Below are positions 23,116-33,392 of a DNA stretch of 64,000 nucleotides, piece after piece. Under the pieces are notes generated by a model. That model saw only the letters and a program-made list of their open reading frames with translations, was not told the origin of the DNA and made no database searches. Within the stretch, counting starts at the first letter, position 1. Every line of letters starts with the position of its first letter. The position numbers were made by a program, and so were the translations under genes. The stretch comes from SHVO01 sp050250575 (GTDB lineage: Bacteria; Pseudomonadota; Alphaproteobacteria; Rhodospirillales; Rhodospirillaceae): assembly GCA_050250575.1 (NCBI GenBank), contig JBFWOJ010000006.1, positions 1 to 64,000 on the forward strand, in the 5' to 3' direction.

Positions 23116-24182
23116 GCCTTGCCGCACAGCTGAAAGAGCGTATCCGGCGCACTGGACCGATCTCCGTTGCCGAATTCATGGAGGCTTGCGCGAGCGCGTA
23201 TTACGCGCGGGGCGACGTGTTCGGTGCGGCCGGGGATTTCATCACCGCCCCCGAGATCACCCAAATCTTCGGGGAAATCGTCGGGCTGTGGTGCGCCGTG
23301 ACCTGGCAAGCGCTGGGATCTCCGAAAGCCTTCCGTCTGATCGAATGCGGGCCCGGCCGCGGCACCCTGATGGCCGACGCCTTGCGCGCCGCGACACGCG
23401 TACCCGGGTTCAAGGAGGCCGCGCGCATTCATCTCGTCGAGCGCAGCGCAAAACTACGGGAGAAACAGCGCGAAACCCTGAAAGGGGAACTCATAACCTG
23501 GCACGACGACCTCGATGACGTGCCCGCAGGCTTCGCCATCGTCATCGCCAATGAATTCCTCGATGCGCTGCCGATCCGTCAGTGGCTAAAGACCGAACGC
23601 GGCTGGATCGAACGCGCCGTCGAAGTGGACGACGGCGGCTTTCGCTTCACACGCGGCAGCGCCCGTGATCTCCAACTGCCTTTGGCGATCTCCGCGGACG
23701 CCAAAGAGGGCGCCGTCTTCGAAACGTCCCCGGCGACAATCGGTTGGACGCGGCGCCTCGCCCATCGATTTGTGGAACATGGCGGCGCGGCCCTCGTGAT
23801 CGACTATGGACACACACGCACGGCCGTCGGCGACACGTTACAGGCGGTGAAGAACCACAAGTACCATAATGTGCTTGAAGATCCCGGCGAGGCCGACCTT
23901 ACCGCGCATGTCGACTTTGAGGCGGTCGGCACGGCGGCGCGGGAAATGGGCGCAAGGGTGTTCGGCCCTACGACGCAGGGCGAATGGCTGACGCGGCTGG
24001 GCATTTCCGTGCGCGCGGCGCAGCTTGGCGCCGGCAGGGACGAAAACAAGAGGCAGGCAATCCATGGCGCGGTTCAACGCCTGATCGCACCGGACGCCAT
24101 GGGCCGTCTGTTCAAGGTGCTCGCCTTCGCGCATCCGGCCCTGGCAGCCTGCGAAGGATTCGGCGAGGATGCGCCGCAATGA
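23112..24182 (+). CDS. Class I SAM-dependent methyltransferase, MidA/NDUFAF7 family
   Basis: 356 residues of the COG1565 family: GPISVAEFMEACASAYYARG, the glycine motif IECGPGRGTLMADALRA (SAM binding), and IVIANEFLDALPIRQW, all hallmark blocks. The mitochondrial homologue NDUFAF7 dimethylates an Arg of complex I subunit NDUFS2; a complex I assembly role here is inference. ATG 23112 overlaps the lgt stop. Usual neighbours lgt and pgeF flank it. Confidence 0.9.
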   Translation: MSLAAQLKERIRRTGPISVAEFMEACASAYYARGDVFGAAGDFITAPEITQIFGEIVGLWCAVTWQALGSPKAFRLIECGPGRGTLMADALRAATRVPGFKEAARIHLVERSAKLREKQRETLKGELITWHDDLDDVPAGFAIVIANEFLDALPIRQWLKTERGWIERAVEVDDGGFRFTRGSARDLQLPLAISADAKEGAVFETSPATIGWTRRLAHRFVEHGGAALVIDYGHTRTAVGDTLQAVKNHKYHNVLEDPGEADLTAHVDFEAVGTAAREMGARVFGPTTQGEWLTRLGISVRAAQLGAGRDENKRQAIHGAVQRLIAPDAMGRLFKVLAFAHPALAACEGFGEDAPQ

Positions 24183-24961
24183 ACAAGATGGACCCTGCTC
24201 TCGCCGTTGAAACGCCGCAGCTTGCGCAGGCCGGCATCGTCCATGCGTTTTTCACGCGCCGCGGCGGCGTGTCGACGGGGCTTTATGACTCCAACAATGT
24301 CGCTTTCAGTGCCGCCGACGATCCGTCGTGCGTCGCCGAGAACCGTGCGCGCTGCTTGCAGCGGCTGGGACTCACGTCACTCGTAACCTTGAGCCAAAAG
24401 CACACGCCCGAAGTGATAGAGGTCGATGCGCCATGGGAGCATGGCGCATCGCCGGAAGCCGACGCGCTGGTGACGAACAAGAAAGGAATCGCGCTCGGCA
24501 TCCTCACCGCGGACTGCGCGCCGGCCCTGTTCGCCGATGCGCAAGCCGGGGTCGTCGGCGCGGCGCACGCCGGCTGGCGCGGGGCGTTCGACGGCGTCAT
24601 CGGCAACACAGTCGCGGCGATGGAGGATCTCGGCGCGCACGCGGAGCGTATCGTCTGCGTCGTCGGTCCGTGTATCGCGCAGGCCTCATACGAAGTCGGC
24701 GCCGAGTTCGTCGAGCGCTTCCTGGAGCGCGATGCCCGGTTCGACCGATTCTTCGGGCCCTCGCTTAAGGCCGGTCATGCGCATTTCGATTTATCGGGGT
24801 TTGTCGCAAGCCTGGCGTCCGCCGCCGGCGTGGGTCGGGTGACAATCGAGGGCAGCGATACCTGCACCCTTGAAGATCGATTCTTCAGTTACCGGCGGTC
24901 GGTTCTGCGCGGGGAAAAGGACTACGGCCGCCAATTGTCGGCCATCGGGTTGTTGCCATGA
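24179..24961 (+). CDS. pgeF: Peptidoglycan editing factor PgeF / purine nucleoside phosphorylase YfiH
   Basis: 260 residues of the YfiH/laccase-domain family. The metal site residues are visible: SQKHTPEV (His), TADCAPALFAD (Cys) and GAAHAGWRG (His). YfiH proteins hydrolyse mis-incorporated amino acids in peptidoglycan precursors in E. coli and also show purine nucleoside phosphorylase/adenosine deaminase activity. Overlaps the methyltransferase gene by ATGA and the next gene likewise. Confidence 0.93.
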   Translation: MNKMDPALAVETPQLAQAGIVHAFFTRRGGVSTGLYDSNNVAFSAADDPSCVAENRARCLQRLGLTSLVTLSQKHTPEVIEVDAPWEHGASPEADALVTNKKGIALGILTADCAPALFADAQAGVVGAAHAGWRGAFDGVIGNTVAAMEDLGAHAERIVCVVGPCIAQASYEVGAEFVERFLERDARFDRFFGPSLKAGHAHFDLSGFVASLASAAGVGRVTIEGSDTCTLEDRFFSYRRSVLRGEKDYGRQLSAIGLLP

Positions 24962-25881
24962 GCGTTCACCACACATCGTCGCGGCCTCGCGCGCCGACAT
25001 GGCCCAGGGTGACGCCGCGGGTGATCGTTCTGCTCGCCTTTGCCCTTCTCGCCGCCTGCGGCGAAGTCGGCCGCCCCTTCCTGGGCGCGCCGCAAGCCAC
25101 AAACGATAATCCCTTGCTGGACATGCCGACCGCCGTCGGAATTGCCGTTGTTCCGGTGCGTGGTTTACCGGACTCCCTCAATATGTCCGTCAGCAGGGCG
25201 GCGGCGAGCCGTCTGCAGGCATTGGAAATCCCAGCCGAAGCGGTACCGGCGAACACCGGCCTCGGATTTACGTTGGAGGGCGCGGCCGACACCGTCGCTC
25301 CGGCGCCGGGCGGACGCACTGTCAGTATCCTGTGGATGTTGAAGTCGCGCCGCGGCGAAGTCACCGGCACGCACCGCCAGAACGTCTTCATCCCAGAAAA
25401 GGCGTGGCAGGACGGCGAGAACGAGACGGCGACGTTGATGGGCGGGGAGATTGCCACCTACATCGCGTCGCTCCTCGGCGCCGAGACGCCGGTGGCGCCC
25501 GCGCAAGCCAAGCCCGCGGCCAACCTGCCGACGGTTTCGGTGAAAGCGGTGGAAGGCGCGCCGGGGGACGGGCGAGAGTCCTTACGCCTCGCGATCATTC
25601 AGATCCTCAACGAAAACGGTCTGCGCCGCGACGACGTAAACCCGGACATCACGCTCACCTGCGTCATGAGTTCGAAGCCCGCCAGCGACGGACTGCAGCA
25701 GGTGGAGATCGTGTGGCGGGCAACCACGCGCGCCGGCGCCGATCTCGGCACGATGCGTCTGGACAACACGATTCCCAACGGTGCGCTCGACGGACCGTGG
25801 GGCCCAACAGCCTTCGCCATTGCCGACGCGGCGGCGGCGGACCTCGTGACGTTGCTCACTTCGCCGCGGGGCGCAAAATAG
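24958..25881 (+). CDS. Predicted lipoprotein, function unknown
   Basis: 307 residues. A long basic N-terminus (about 20 residues) precedes a hydrophobic stretch and lipobox LLAACGEVG (Cys about residue 35). The mature domain has two halves (residues 50-175 and 185-305) with similar rhythm, e.g. VSRAAASRLQALE and RLAIIQILNENGL, suggesting a duplicated fold. It is translationally coupled to pgeF by ATGA overlap, so it may serve envelope maintenance. No family name recognised. Confidence 0.75.
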   Translation: MSVHHTSSRPRAPTWPRVTPRVIVLLAFALLAACGEVGRPFLGAPQATNDNPLLDMPTAVGIAVVPVRGLPDSLNMSVSRAAASRLQALEIPAEAVPANTGLGFTLEGAADTVAPAPGGRTVSILWMLKSRRGEVTGTHRQNVFIPEKAWQDGENETATLMGGEIATYIASLLGAETPVAPAQAKPAANLPTVSVKAVEGAPGDGRESLRLAIIQILNENGLRRDDVNPDITLTCVMSSKPASDGLQQVEIVWRATTRAGADLGTMRLDNTIPNGALDGPWGPTAFAIADAAAADLVTLLTSPRGAK

Positions 25882-26047
25882 CGCGCAAAACCGGGTGTTC
25901 CCGCAAACTATCCACAGGCCGCCACAATTCAGGTGTTGCGGAAACATCGCAGCGACGCGGACCGTTTACAGTCTCATGACAGGTTGATACTTTCCCGCGC
26001 GCCTGCGACTTCGGGGGAAAACGCGGGCCAAGGGGCAAGCATCACTC

Positions 26048-26980
<933 letters not shown>

Positions 26981-27024
26981 CCCGCCCGCGCAACAAATGG
27001 CCCTGATCGGGATTCCCTACATTT

Positions 27025-27045
27025 AAGTCGACAGTTTCGACTTTT
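27025..27045 (+). terminator. Possible weak terminator after prs
   Basis: AAGTCGA (27025-27031) pairs with TCGACTT (27037-27043) around a 5-base loop, followed by two further T and a C. Short stem and short T-tract make it weak. Confidence 0.35.
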
Positions 27046-27085
27046 CGGGTTTCACTCACCTACCGTTAATTGCCGGCGGGGCCAC

Positions 27086-27862
27086 ATGAGAATTGGTTTA
27101 TTGGGTCTTGTTGTCAGCGCGTCCATCGCGTTTGTCGTTCCCCATTTCCTGAGCGCGGCCGAGCCCGTCCCGGAGTTCTCCGCCAAGGATCGCCAGCGCG
27201 ATCTCGCCGCGCTGCGCAACTTCGTCTATCCCCCCGGCTATAGCGACGAACAGATCATCTCCCTGGAGAACGGTATCGTCCCACCGGAACTGCCGGTGCA
27301 GGAATACCTGCGGCTTCATTGCGGGGAAATGAGCCAAAGCGTGCTCAATCCGTGCCTGCTGCGCCACGGCCGCGGCGCGGAGGCGGTCTACACCGTGGTC
27401 AGCGTCGGCGGTACCAAGAGTTTCGCCACGCTCGATGAAGCGACCAGCTACTTCCGCAGCGAGATGACCAGCAACGTCATGCGGTTCGAAAGCGAAGTCA
27501 TGACGATGAACGACTTCATCGAAGAGCTGTGCGCGAAAATGGCCGCGGGCGAGAACCCGCGCGAAGTCCTGGCGGCCCGCGGCGGGCGGCCGCGCCTGCC
27601 GCACGCCATCGCGCCGCCGAACGCCGAAGCGAAGTATCAGTTCTCGAACTTCTTCCAGTGGGAGAAATGCGTCGACTGCGTCGGCATCGTCGCGGTGAAC
27701 CAGGCGCGTCCGGAACCGATGCCGCATTGCGCCGCCATCCGCAAACAGGGCGCGCCGCGCATCAATTATTTCGTCGTCGATCAGAAAAGCTCGCGCGGAC
27801 ACCGCAGCCTCGAGGACGGCATGTCTGCGTTCGAGCAGCTGGCGAAGCAGCCGTCGCTGTAA
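27086..27862 (+). CDS. Secreted protein of unknown function
   Basis: 258 residues with a signal peptide (MRIGLLGLVVSASIAFVVPH, cleavage probably after LSAA). The mature part has conserved-looking Cys (LHCGEM, NPCLLRH, EELCAK, EKCVDCVG, MPHCAA) that could form disulfides in the periplasm, and a C-terminal SSRGHRSLEDGMSAFEQL. No family recognised. It is convergent with the HAD phosphatase with only 12 bp between stops. Confidence 0.75.
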   Translation: MRIGLLGLVVSASIAFVVPHFLSAAEPVPEFSAKDRQRDLAALRNFVYPPGYSDEQIISLENGIVPPELPVQEYLRLHCGEMSQSVLNPCLLRHGRGAEAVYTVVSVGGTKSFATLDEATSYFRSEMTSNVMRFESEVMTMNDFIEELCAKMAAGENPREVLAARGGRPRLPHAIAPPNAEAKYQFSNFFQWEKCVDCVGIVAVNQARPEPMPHCAAIRKQGAPRINYFVVDQKSSRGHRSLEDGMSAFEQLAKQPSL

Positions 27863-27874
27863 GAGGTCTCAGCG

Positions 27875-28579
27875 TTATTTCGTTTCCCAGTCGGCGATGC
27901 GGAACCCGTTCGCGACGGCCATCCGGCGAAAGCGCCCGTTGGGATTGACGGCCACACCTTCATCGGCCCAGCGCAGGAGCTCGACGTCGGAGTGGTGGTC
28001 GCTGTACGCGACGACGCGCGGACGCGGGATCATGGCCGCGACATATTCCTGGACCGCGTCGAACTTCACCTGGCCATAGCAATTCTCGCTGCCGAGCGCG
28101 GCGCGCAAACGGCCGCGTTCGTCCCATGCGGACTTCGTCGCGATCAGATGATCGAAGCCGAGCAAGTCGGCAAATTCCTGCGCGTAGAAATCGAAGCTCG
28201 CCGTCGCCAGAACCAAGTGATGGCCGGCGATGCGATGGGCTTTGATTGCCTTGAGCGCGCCGGGACGCACATGACACGCGAGACACTTCTCGACATAGGT
28301 ATCGGCCCAGGCGGCGATCTGTGCGCGGCTCGCGCCGACGATGTTGACATCAAGCATGCGCGCCTTGACATCGTCGCGCGAAATGAGGCCGGAGGCGTAG
28401 ATCGCCGTGAGCCAGATCGCCATCGGCAACCGTTGCAGCGTTCTTTGATGGGCCGGCACGCAGTGCATCAGGAAGGGTGTGTAAGTGCCCATCCGTGTGA
28501 TCGTGCGGTCGAGGTCGAAGACTGCAACGGTAGGTGCGACTTCGAGAATCGGAAGGCGGTTGATCGAGGACGTCAGCAT
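27875..28579 (-). CDS. HAD-IB family phosphatase
   Basis: 234 residues of the HAD superfamily, subclass IB (SerB-like). Motif I is VFDLDRTI (Asp22 nucleophile, Asp24 acid/base), a helical cap follows (MAIWLTAIYASGLISRDDVK), motif II Thr/Ser in LVLATASFDFY, and motif III/IV in VVAYSDHHSDVELL. Substrate is uncertain; the family includes phosphoserine and lipid-head-group phosphatases. Confidence 0.85.
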   Translation of the reverse strand: MLTSSINRLPILEVAPTVAVFDLDRTITRMGTYTPFLMHCVPAHQRTLQRLPMAIWLTAIYASGLISRDDVKARMLDVNIVGASRAQIAAWADTYVEKCLACHVRPGALKAIKAHRIAGHHLVLATASFDFYAQEFADLLGFDHLIATKSAWDERGRLRAALGSENCYGQVKFDAVQEYVAAMIPRPRVVAYSDHHSDVELLRWADEGVAVNPNGRFRRMAVANGFRIADWETK

Positions 28580-28911
28580 ATAAAGAACCGGTACGCACGT
28601 TGCGCGGGATTTGCCCGGCTTTAAATCAAGTGGGGCGAACTCGTCCAGGGCTTAGCGCGGCCGGCCTATTGCCGATCGCCCCGTGTTACACAACACAACC
28701 CGGTCGCATGCCGCGCCAGGGGCAGGTAAAAAGCCCACCGCGCCAAGTATTTAAGCTCCCGCGCCGCCGCTTGCTTTGAGCTGTCGAAGCGTGTACATGA
28801 CGCGCGCCCGAAGACCGGGCATTCAAGGCGGAGGCACCCCTGGAGGCCGCGCCGGGCATCGCCGGTCAATAACGACCTGTTATGCCATTGGAATATATAG
28901 GAGAACGACCG
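28580..28911. other. Divergent intergenic region HAD phosphatase / rplY
   Basis: About 330 bp without a gene. It contains GTGTTACACAACAC near 28683 (GTGTT/AACAC dyad), a GC-rich stretch with repeated accgggca/gccgggca-like motifs at 28815-28880, and an A/T-rich block ending in the rplY ribosome-binding site (TAGGAGA at 28899-28905). A structured leader for rplY is possible; I recognise no known RNA family. Confidence 0.4.
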
Positions 28912-29658
28912 ATGCCTAAGACCAGCACTTTGCAGGTTCACGGGCGCGATCGGGCAGGTAAGGGGGCAGCTCGTGCAACACGCCGTCAGGGATTAGTCCC
29001 CGGCGTGATTTACGGCGGCAACCAAGACGCTACCCTCATCGCCCTCGAACCGCGCACCCTCGTGTCCCTGATGCACGACCCCGCGTTCAAGACCAATATT
29101 TTCGAGGTCGAGATCGGCGGCAAGAAGCAGCGCACCATGGCGATGGATGTGCAGCTCGATCCCGTGAGCGACCGCCCCATCCACGCCGACTTCCGCCGCA
29201 TCGAGAAGGATACGCTCGTGCGCGTGCCGATCCCGGTGCGCTTCCTGAACGATTCCGCAGCCCCCGGCATCAAGGTCGGCGGCGTGCTCAACATCGTTCG
29301 CCATGAAATCGAAGTGCGCGGCAAGCCGGATGATTTGCCCGACCACATCGACGTGGATCTGACCGGTCTCGAGATCGGCGATTCCGTGCACATCAACGCG
29401 ATCCAGCTCCCGGGCGGTATCAAGCCGACCATCACCCGTAACTTCACGATCTGCACGATCGCTCCGCCGACGGTCATGACGGTGGAAGAAGAGAAGCCCG
29501 CAGCAGCCGCCGAAGGCGACGCCGCTGCCGCCGCGGCCGCTCCTGGCGCCGCTGCCGGCGCTGCCCCCGGCGCCGCACCCGGTGCGGCTCCTGCGGCCGA
29601 TGCCAAAGCGGGCGCCGCGAAGGCTCCCGCGGCGGCCAAGCCCGCCGCGAAGAAGTAA
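28912..29658 (+). CDS. rplY: 50S ribosomal protein L25/Ctc
   Basis: 248 residues: N-terminal L25 domain (VHGRDRAGKGAARATRRQGL, VPGVIYGG) binding 5S rRNA, C-terminal TL5/Ctc domain (HADFRRIEKDTLVRVPIPV), and a tail of Ala/Pro/Gly repeats (about residues 195-248) ending in Lys-rich AAKPAAKK. The long low-complexity tail is typical of alphaproteobacterial L25. ATG 28912 has TAGGAGA at 28899-28905; an in-frame ATG at 28882 is rejected. pth follows after 66 bp. Confidence 0.95.
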   Translation: MPKTSTLQVHGRDRAGKGAARATRRQGLVPGVIYGGNQDATLIALEPRTLVSLMHDPAFKTNIFEVEIGGKKQRTMAMDVQLDPVSDRPIHADFRRIEKDTLVRVPIPVRFLNDSAAPGIKVGGVLNIVRHEIEVRGKPDDLPDHIDVDLTGLEIGDSVHINAIQLPGGIKPTITRNFTICTIAPPTVMTVEEEKPAAAAEGDAAAAAAAPGAAAGAAPGAAPGAAPAADAKAGAAKAPAAAKPAAKK

Positions 29659-29724
29659 GAGAGAGCGGTGTCTCGCGCCGGCACGCGCAGGCGCGGGACA
29701 CCGACTTCTTAGAAGGCCACCGTC

Positions 29725-30378
29725 ATGCGTCTTTTGGTGGGCCTCGGCAATCCAGGCGAGCGATACGCCCGCAATCGCCACAACATCGGTTTCATGGCCA
29801 TCGACGCGATTGCGTCGCGCTACCGCTTTTCCCCGTGGCGCGCACGCTTCCAGGGGCTGTTGGCGGAGGGTCTCGTGGACGGCGAGAAGGTCCTCGCCTT
29901 GAAGCCACACACCTACATGAACCTGTCAGGGCAGTCGGTCGGCGAAGCGGCGCGGTTCTTCAAGATCGACCCCGGCGAGATCATCGTCATGTATGACGAA
30001 ATCGAACTCGTCGCCGGCAAGGTGAAGGTCAAAAAAGGCGGCGGCAGCGCGGGCCACAACGGCATCAAGAGCATCGATGCGCATGTCGGTCCCGAATACT
30101 GGCGCCTGCGGATGGGTATCGGGCGCCCCGAGACCAAGGAGCAGGTCCACGGTCACGTGCTGTCGGACTTCGCCAAAGCCGATGAAGAGTGGCTCGGAAG
30201 GCTTCTTGCCGCCGTGTCCGATGCGATCCCGCATGTGATCGCCGGCGATGAAAGCAAGTTCATGACCAAGGTGGCGCTGCTCACCAGGCCGCCCTCTCCG
30301 AAAAAAGAGGCGCCGAAGAAAGAAAAACCGGATGCGGCGGCCACCGCCGCGCCCAACAAGAATTCAACGGAGACGTAA
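29725..30378 (+). CDS. pth: Peptidyl-tRNA hydrolase
   Basis: 217 residues; frees tRNA from prematurely released peptidyl-tRNA. MRLLVGLGNPGERYARNRHN includes the catalytic His (RHNIGF), with KPHTYMNLSGQSV, MYDEIELVAGKVKVKKGGG and GHNGIKSIDAHVG. The enzyme core ends near residue 190, then comes an extra Lys/Glu/Pro/Ala-rich tail. It overlaps ychF by one base (TAATG), a common pth-ychF coupling. Confidence 0.96.
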   Translation: MRLLVGLGNPGERYARNRHNIGFMAIDAIASRYRFSPWRARFQGLLAEGLVDGEKVLALKPHTYMNLSGQSVGEAARFFKIDPGEIIVMYDEIELVAGKVKVKKGGGSAGHNGIKSIDAHVGPEYWRLRMGIGRPETKEQVHGHVLSDFAKADEEWLGRLLAAVSDAIPHVIAGDESKFMTKVALLTRPPSPKKEAPKKEKPDAAATAAPNKNSTET

Positions 30379-31481
30379 TGGGTTTCAACTGCGGTATCGT
30401 CGGACTGCCCAACGTGGGCAAGTCGACCCTTTTCAATGCCCTGACCGCCACTGCCGCGGCACAGGCGGCCAACTTTCCGTTTTGTACCATCGAACCCAAC
30501 GTCGGACGCGTCGCCGTGCCCGATGAGCGCCTGGAGATCCTCGCCAAGATCGCGAAGTCGGCGAAGATCGTGCCGACGCAGCTGGAGTTCGTCGACATCG
30601 CAGGCCTGGTGCGGGGCGCCAGCAAGGGCGAAGGTCTCGGCAATCAATTCCTTGCCAATATCCGCGAAGTCGACGCGATCGTGCATGTTCTGCGGTGCTT
30701 CGAAGACGGCAACGTCACTCACGTCGAAAATTCCATCGATCCCATTCGCGACTCCGAAACGGTCGAGACGGAATTGATGCTGTCGGACCTCGACAGTCTC
30801 GAGCGCCGCGCCGACCAGAATGCCAAGAAGGCCAAGAGTGGCGACAAGGAAGCCAAAGAATTGATGGCGGTGATGGAGCCCGTGCTGACGGCGCTGCGCC
30901 AGGGCAAACCGGCGCGTACCGCGCGCCCGGCCGATCCGGCTGCGCGCAAGATCTTCAACGGCCTGCAGCTTCTGACCGGCAAGCCTGTTCTCTATGCCTG
31001 CAACGTCGAGGAAGGCGCCGCCGCGACGGGAAACGCACTATCGGCGAAGGTCATCGCAAAGGCGAAAGCGGAAGGCGCGGCCACCGTTGTCATCTCGGCC
31101 GCGATCGAAGCGGAAGTCGCGCAGCTGTCCGACCCGGCGGAGCAAAAGGAATTTCTCGAGAGTCTCGGCCTCAAGGAAACCGGCCTCGCCCAGGTCATCC
31201 GGGCCGGCTACGGCCTGCTCGAGCTCCTGACCTTCTTCACCGTGGGTCCCAAGGAAACACACGCCTGGACCGTGCGGCGCGGATCCAAAGGTCCCCAAGC
31301 GGCCGGCGCGATCCATACGGATTTCGAGAAGGGCTTCATCCGGGCCGAGACCATCGCTTATAACGATTTCGTCGCACTCGGCGGCGAACAAGGGGCCAAG
31401 GATGCGGGCAAGATGCGCCAGGAGGGCAAGGACTACGAAGTGCAAGACGGCGATATCATGCACTTCCTGTTCAACGTCTGA
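30378..31481 (+). CDS. ychF: Ribosome-associated ATPase YchF
   Basis: 367 residues of the Obg-related YchF/OLA1 family: G1 GLPNVGKSTLFNAL, G3 DIAGLVRGASKGEGLGNQF, a coiled-coil insertion and a C-terminal TGS domain (FFTVGPKETHAWTVRRGS ... VQDGDIMHFLFNV). YchF hydrolyses ATP rather than GTP and binds the ribosome, with roles in stress response. Confidence 0.97.
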   Translation: MGFNCGIVGLPNVGKSTLFNALTATAAAQAANFPFCTIEPNVGRVAVPDERLEILAKIAKSAKIVPTQLEFVDIAGLVRGASKGEGLGNQFLANIREVDAIVHVLRCFEDGNVTHVENSIDPIRDSETVETELMLSDLDSLERRADQNAKKAKSGDKEAKELMAVMEPVLTALRQGKPARTARPADPAARKIFNGLQLLTGKPVLYACNVEEGAAATGNALSAKVIAKAKAEGAATVVISAAIEAEVAQLSDPAEQKEFLESLGLKETGLAQVIRAGYGLLELLTFFTVGPKETHAWTVRRGSKGPQAAGAIHTDFEKGFIRAETIAYNDFVALGGEQGAKDAGKMRQEGKDYEVQDGDIMHFLFNV

Positions 31482-31508
31482 GCCGCACCACCCTTCAGCG
31501 GACCCAAT

Positions 31509-32885
31509 ATGACAGCCGGCGCAAGCATGGCGGAAGCCAAACGCGCCATGGCCGCCGGCAACTACGCGCAAGCATATGAGCAGCTTCGGGAGATCGACCT
31601 CGCGGAGATCGAGATCTTAAGCGCGGTGCGCGTGATGGTTCAGATGGCCACGTGCGCACAGATGCTCGGCCGTCCCGCCGAAAACATCGAACTGCATGCC
31701 GGCGCTCTCGCACGTCTGACCCGCGAGCTGCGCCTCGTCCCGCCGGCGATGACTCCCGAGATGACGACGCTTGCTTTATCTCTGGCTGTCGGCGCACGCG
31801 ACGCGCCGCGAGCGGCGGAATTCATCCAGATCCTGTTCGGCGACCTGGCGCCGATCAAAAGCGGCTGGCGGGTGTCGCCAGTCGTGCCTGTGACGAAGTG
31901 GTGCCGCAAGAACGGTATCGACGTCGTTCCGCTCGATTCAATCGGACCCGCCGCCGCGGCAGGAAACGGCACCTGGTATGCGGATATCCCAGGAGCGGAG
32001 ATCGTGCTGGGATGGGATTATGTGATCGCGCCGAGCGGCGAAGTGTTGGAGGGGGCCAACTACATGCCTCCCGACAAATCGTTCCCTTTCATGCCCCATG
32101 CATTCTGCCCGAGCGGCCCGGCCATCGCCCACGTCTGGCCGGAAGATGTCGTTCGAATGGATGTGGATGCCCTTTTCCTGTCGGTTCCGGAACGTCACCA
32201 TTACGGTCATTGGTTGATCGAATTTCTCCCGCGTCTTCGCGCCTGGAGCCTGTCGGAAACGCCGCGGCGCAAGCTCGTCGTGTCCTCGGCGTTGCCGCAG
32301 AAGCATCGCGATCTGCTCGCCCGCTTCGGCGTTGCGCGCGAAGACCTCATCGAATGCACGCTGGGCCAGCGGTATGCGTTCGGCAGCCTGCGTGTCGTGC
32401 GGACCGGCAGGGCCAATGCGCCGCACCCCGAGGATATACGCTACCTCGCGGCCGGCTTAAGTCCCGGCGAGGTCGCCGTGCGATCGAAGATCTACTTTCT
32501 GACGCGGGAGTCCGGGACGCGCGTGCCGGTCAACATGGATGAAGTGCGCGCGGTGCTGAAGGCGTTCGGCGGCACAGAGATCAATCCGGCACGCCTGACC
32601 CTCGCCGAACAGATGAACTGCCTCAGGAACGCCCGGGCCATCATAGGCGCGTTCGGGACCGAGCTCTATTGCCTGTTCAATCTGCCTCCGGGAGCGGCCG
32701 TCATCGAGCTCAATTGGAATGAGTACGAGGCGACGATCTTTGGCCAGACGGCCGCGCTCGCAGGGATCGTTCACCGCCTGATCGTCTGTGCCAAAGCCGA
32801 AGATCGCGGCGCGGCGACTTATAAACGGGACGGCGATCTCATCGTCGACTGCGCATCATTGCGCGCCGCACTGGCGGAGCTTTAG
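31509..32885 (+). CDS. Glycosyltransferase family 61 protein
   Basis: 458 residues. The C-terminal two-thirds matches GT61 (DUF563): HHYGHWLIEFLPRLRAW, a block with KIYFLTRESGTR, and the terminal ARAIIGAFGTELYCLFNLPP with GAAVIELNWNEYEA. The first 110 residues (AEAKRAMAAGNYAQAYEQL) are helical and TPR-like. A surface or capsular polysaccharide role is likely. No other polysaccharide genes are adjacent, so the acceptor is unknown. Confidence 0.82.
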   Translation: MTAGASMAEAKRAMAAGNYAQAYEQLREIDLAEIEILSAVRVMVQMATCAQMLGRPAENIELHAGALARLTRELRLVPPAMTPEMTTLALSLAVGARDAPRAAEFIQILFGDLAPIKSGWRVSPVVPVTKWCRKNGIDVVPLDSIGPAAAAGNGTWYADIPGAEIVLGWDYVIAPSGEVLEGANYMPPDKSFPFMPHAFCPSGPAIAHVWPEDVVRMDVDALFLSVPERHHYGHWLIEFLPRLRAWSLSETPRRKLVVSSALPQKHRDLLARFGVAREDLIECTLGQRYAFGSLRVVRTGRANAPHPEDIRYLAAGLSPGEVAVRSKIYFLTRESGTRVPVNMDEVRAVLKAFGGTEINPARLTLAEQMNCLRNARAIIGAFGTELYCLFNLPPGAAVIELNWNEYEATIFGQTAALAGIVHRLIVCAKAEDRGAATYKRDGDLIVDCASLRAALAEL

Positions 32886-32938
32886 CGTTCGCCCGCTTCC
32901 CGCGGACCGGGCGAATTCGCCCGGCTGTGTATCGGTAT

Positions 32939-33082
32939 TCAGGACGCCGAATGCGTCGACCCGACGTTCATCGATTGATCCGACGTCTTACGCCGGCGCA
33001 ACTCGCGGTAGGCCGCCCAAACAATCACGGCCAGGGCGGTAATGAGCGCGGTATCTATAACGGCTGAATACTCGGCATACAT
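32939..33082 (-). CDS. Small single-span membrane protein, 47 aa
   Basis: A 47-codon reading frame starting at ATG 33082 with an excellent AGGAGGA ribosome-binding site 7 bases upstream. The sequence MYAEYSAVIDTALITALAVI continues into VWAAYRELRRRK, giving one hydrophobic helix (about residues 7-25) with a positive-inside basic end. Convergent with the GT61 gene. Family unknown; likely a small envelope protein. Confidence 0.6.
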   Translation of the reverse strand: MYAEYSAVIDTALITALAVIVWAAYRELRRRKTSDQSMNVGSTHSAS

Positions 33083-33392
33083 GACGCATCCTCCTCCATT
33101 GAAACCGGGCGGCTCTACGTGCCCACTCGCCGGGCTGCCCTACATACGCCTGCGAACCACAAGGTGTTGCATCCGCTATGTCGCGGGTCCGGCGCGTTAA
33201 CTACCTCATGGCCACTCTCCGAAAGGGAGAAATCGACAACTTCAAAACGCTTGCCGCCTGCAACACACGGGGGCGTAAGCCTTTTTGGCTTCGATAAGCC
33301 GCAATGCTGCCGCCGTGTCGCCAACAGCGTCGCGTTCTGGTGTTGAAGTCTCCCTATTGGAGGCAGCACACCCTTCCCACTGGAGGAACGCC
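33083..33392. other. Intergenic region before the lipoprotein pair
   Basis: About 310 bp. Apart from the start-proximal ribosome-binding site (TGGAGG at 33381-33386) and the 47-codon gene's promoter region, I see no gene, strong hairpin or repeat. Confidence 0.4.
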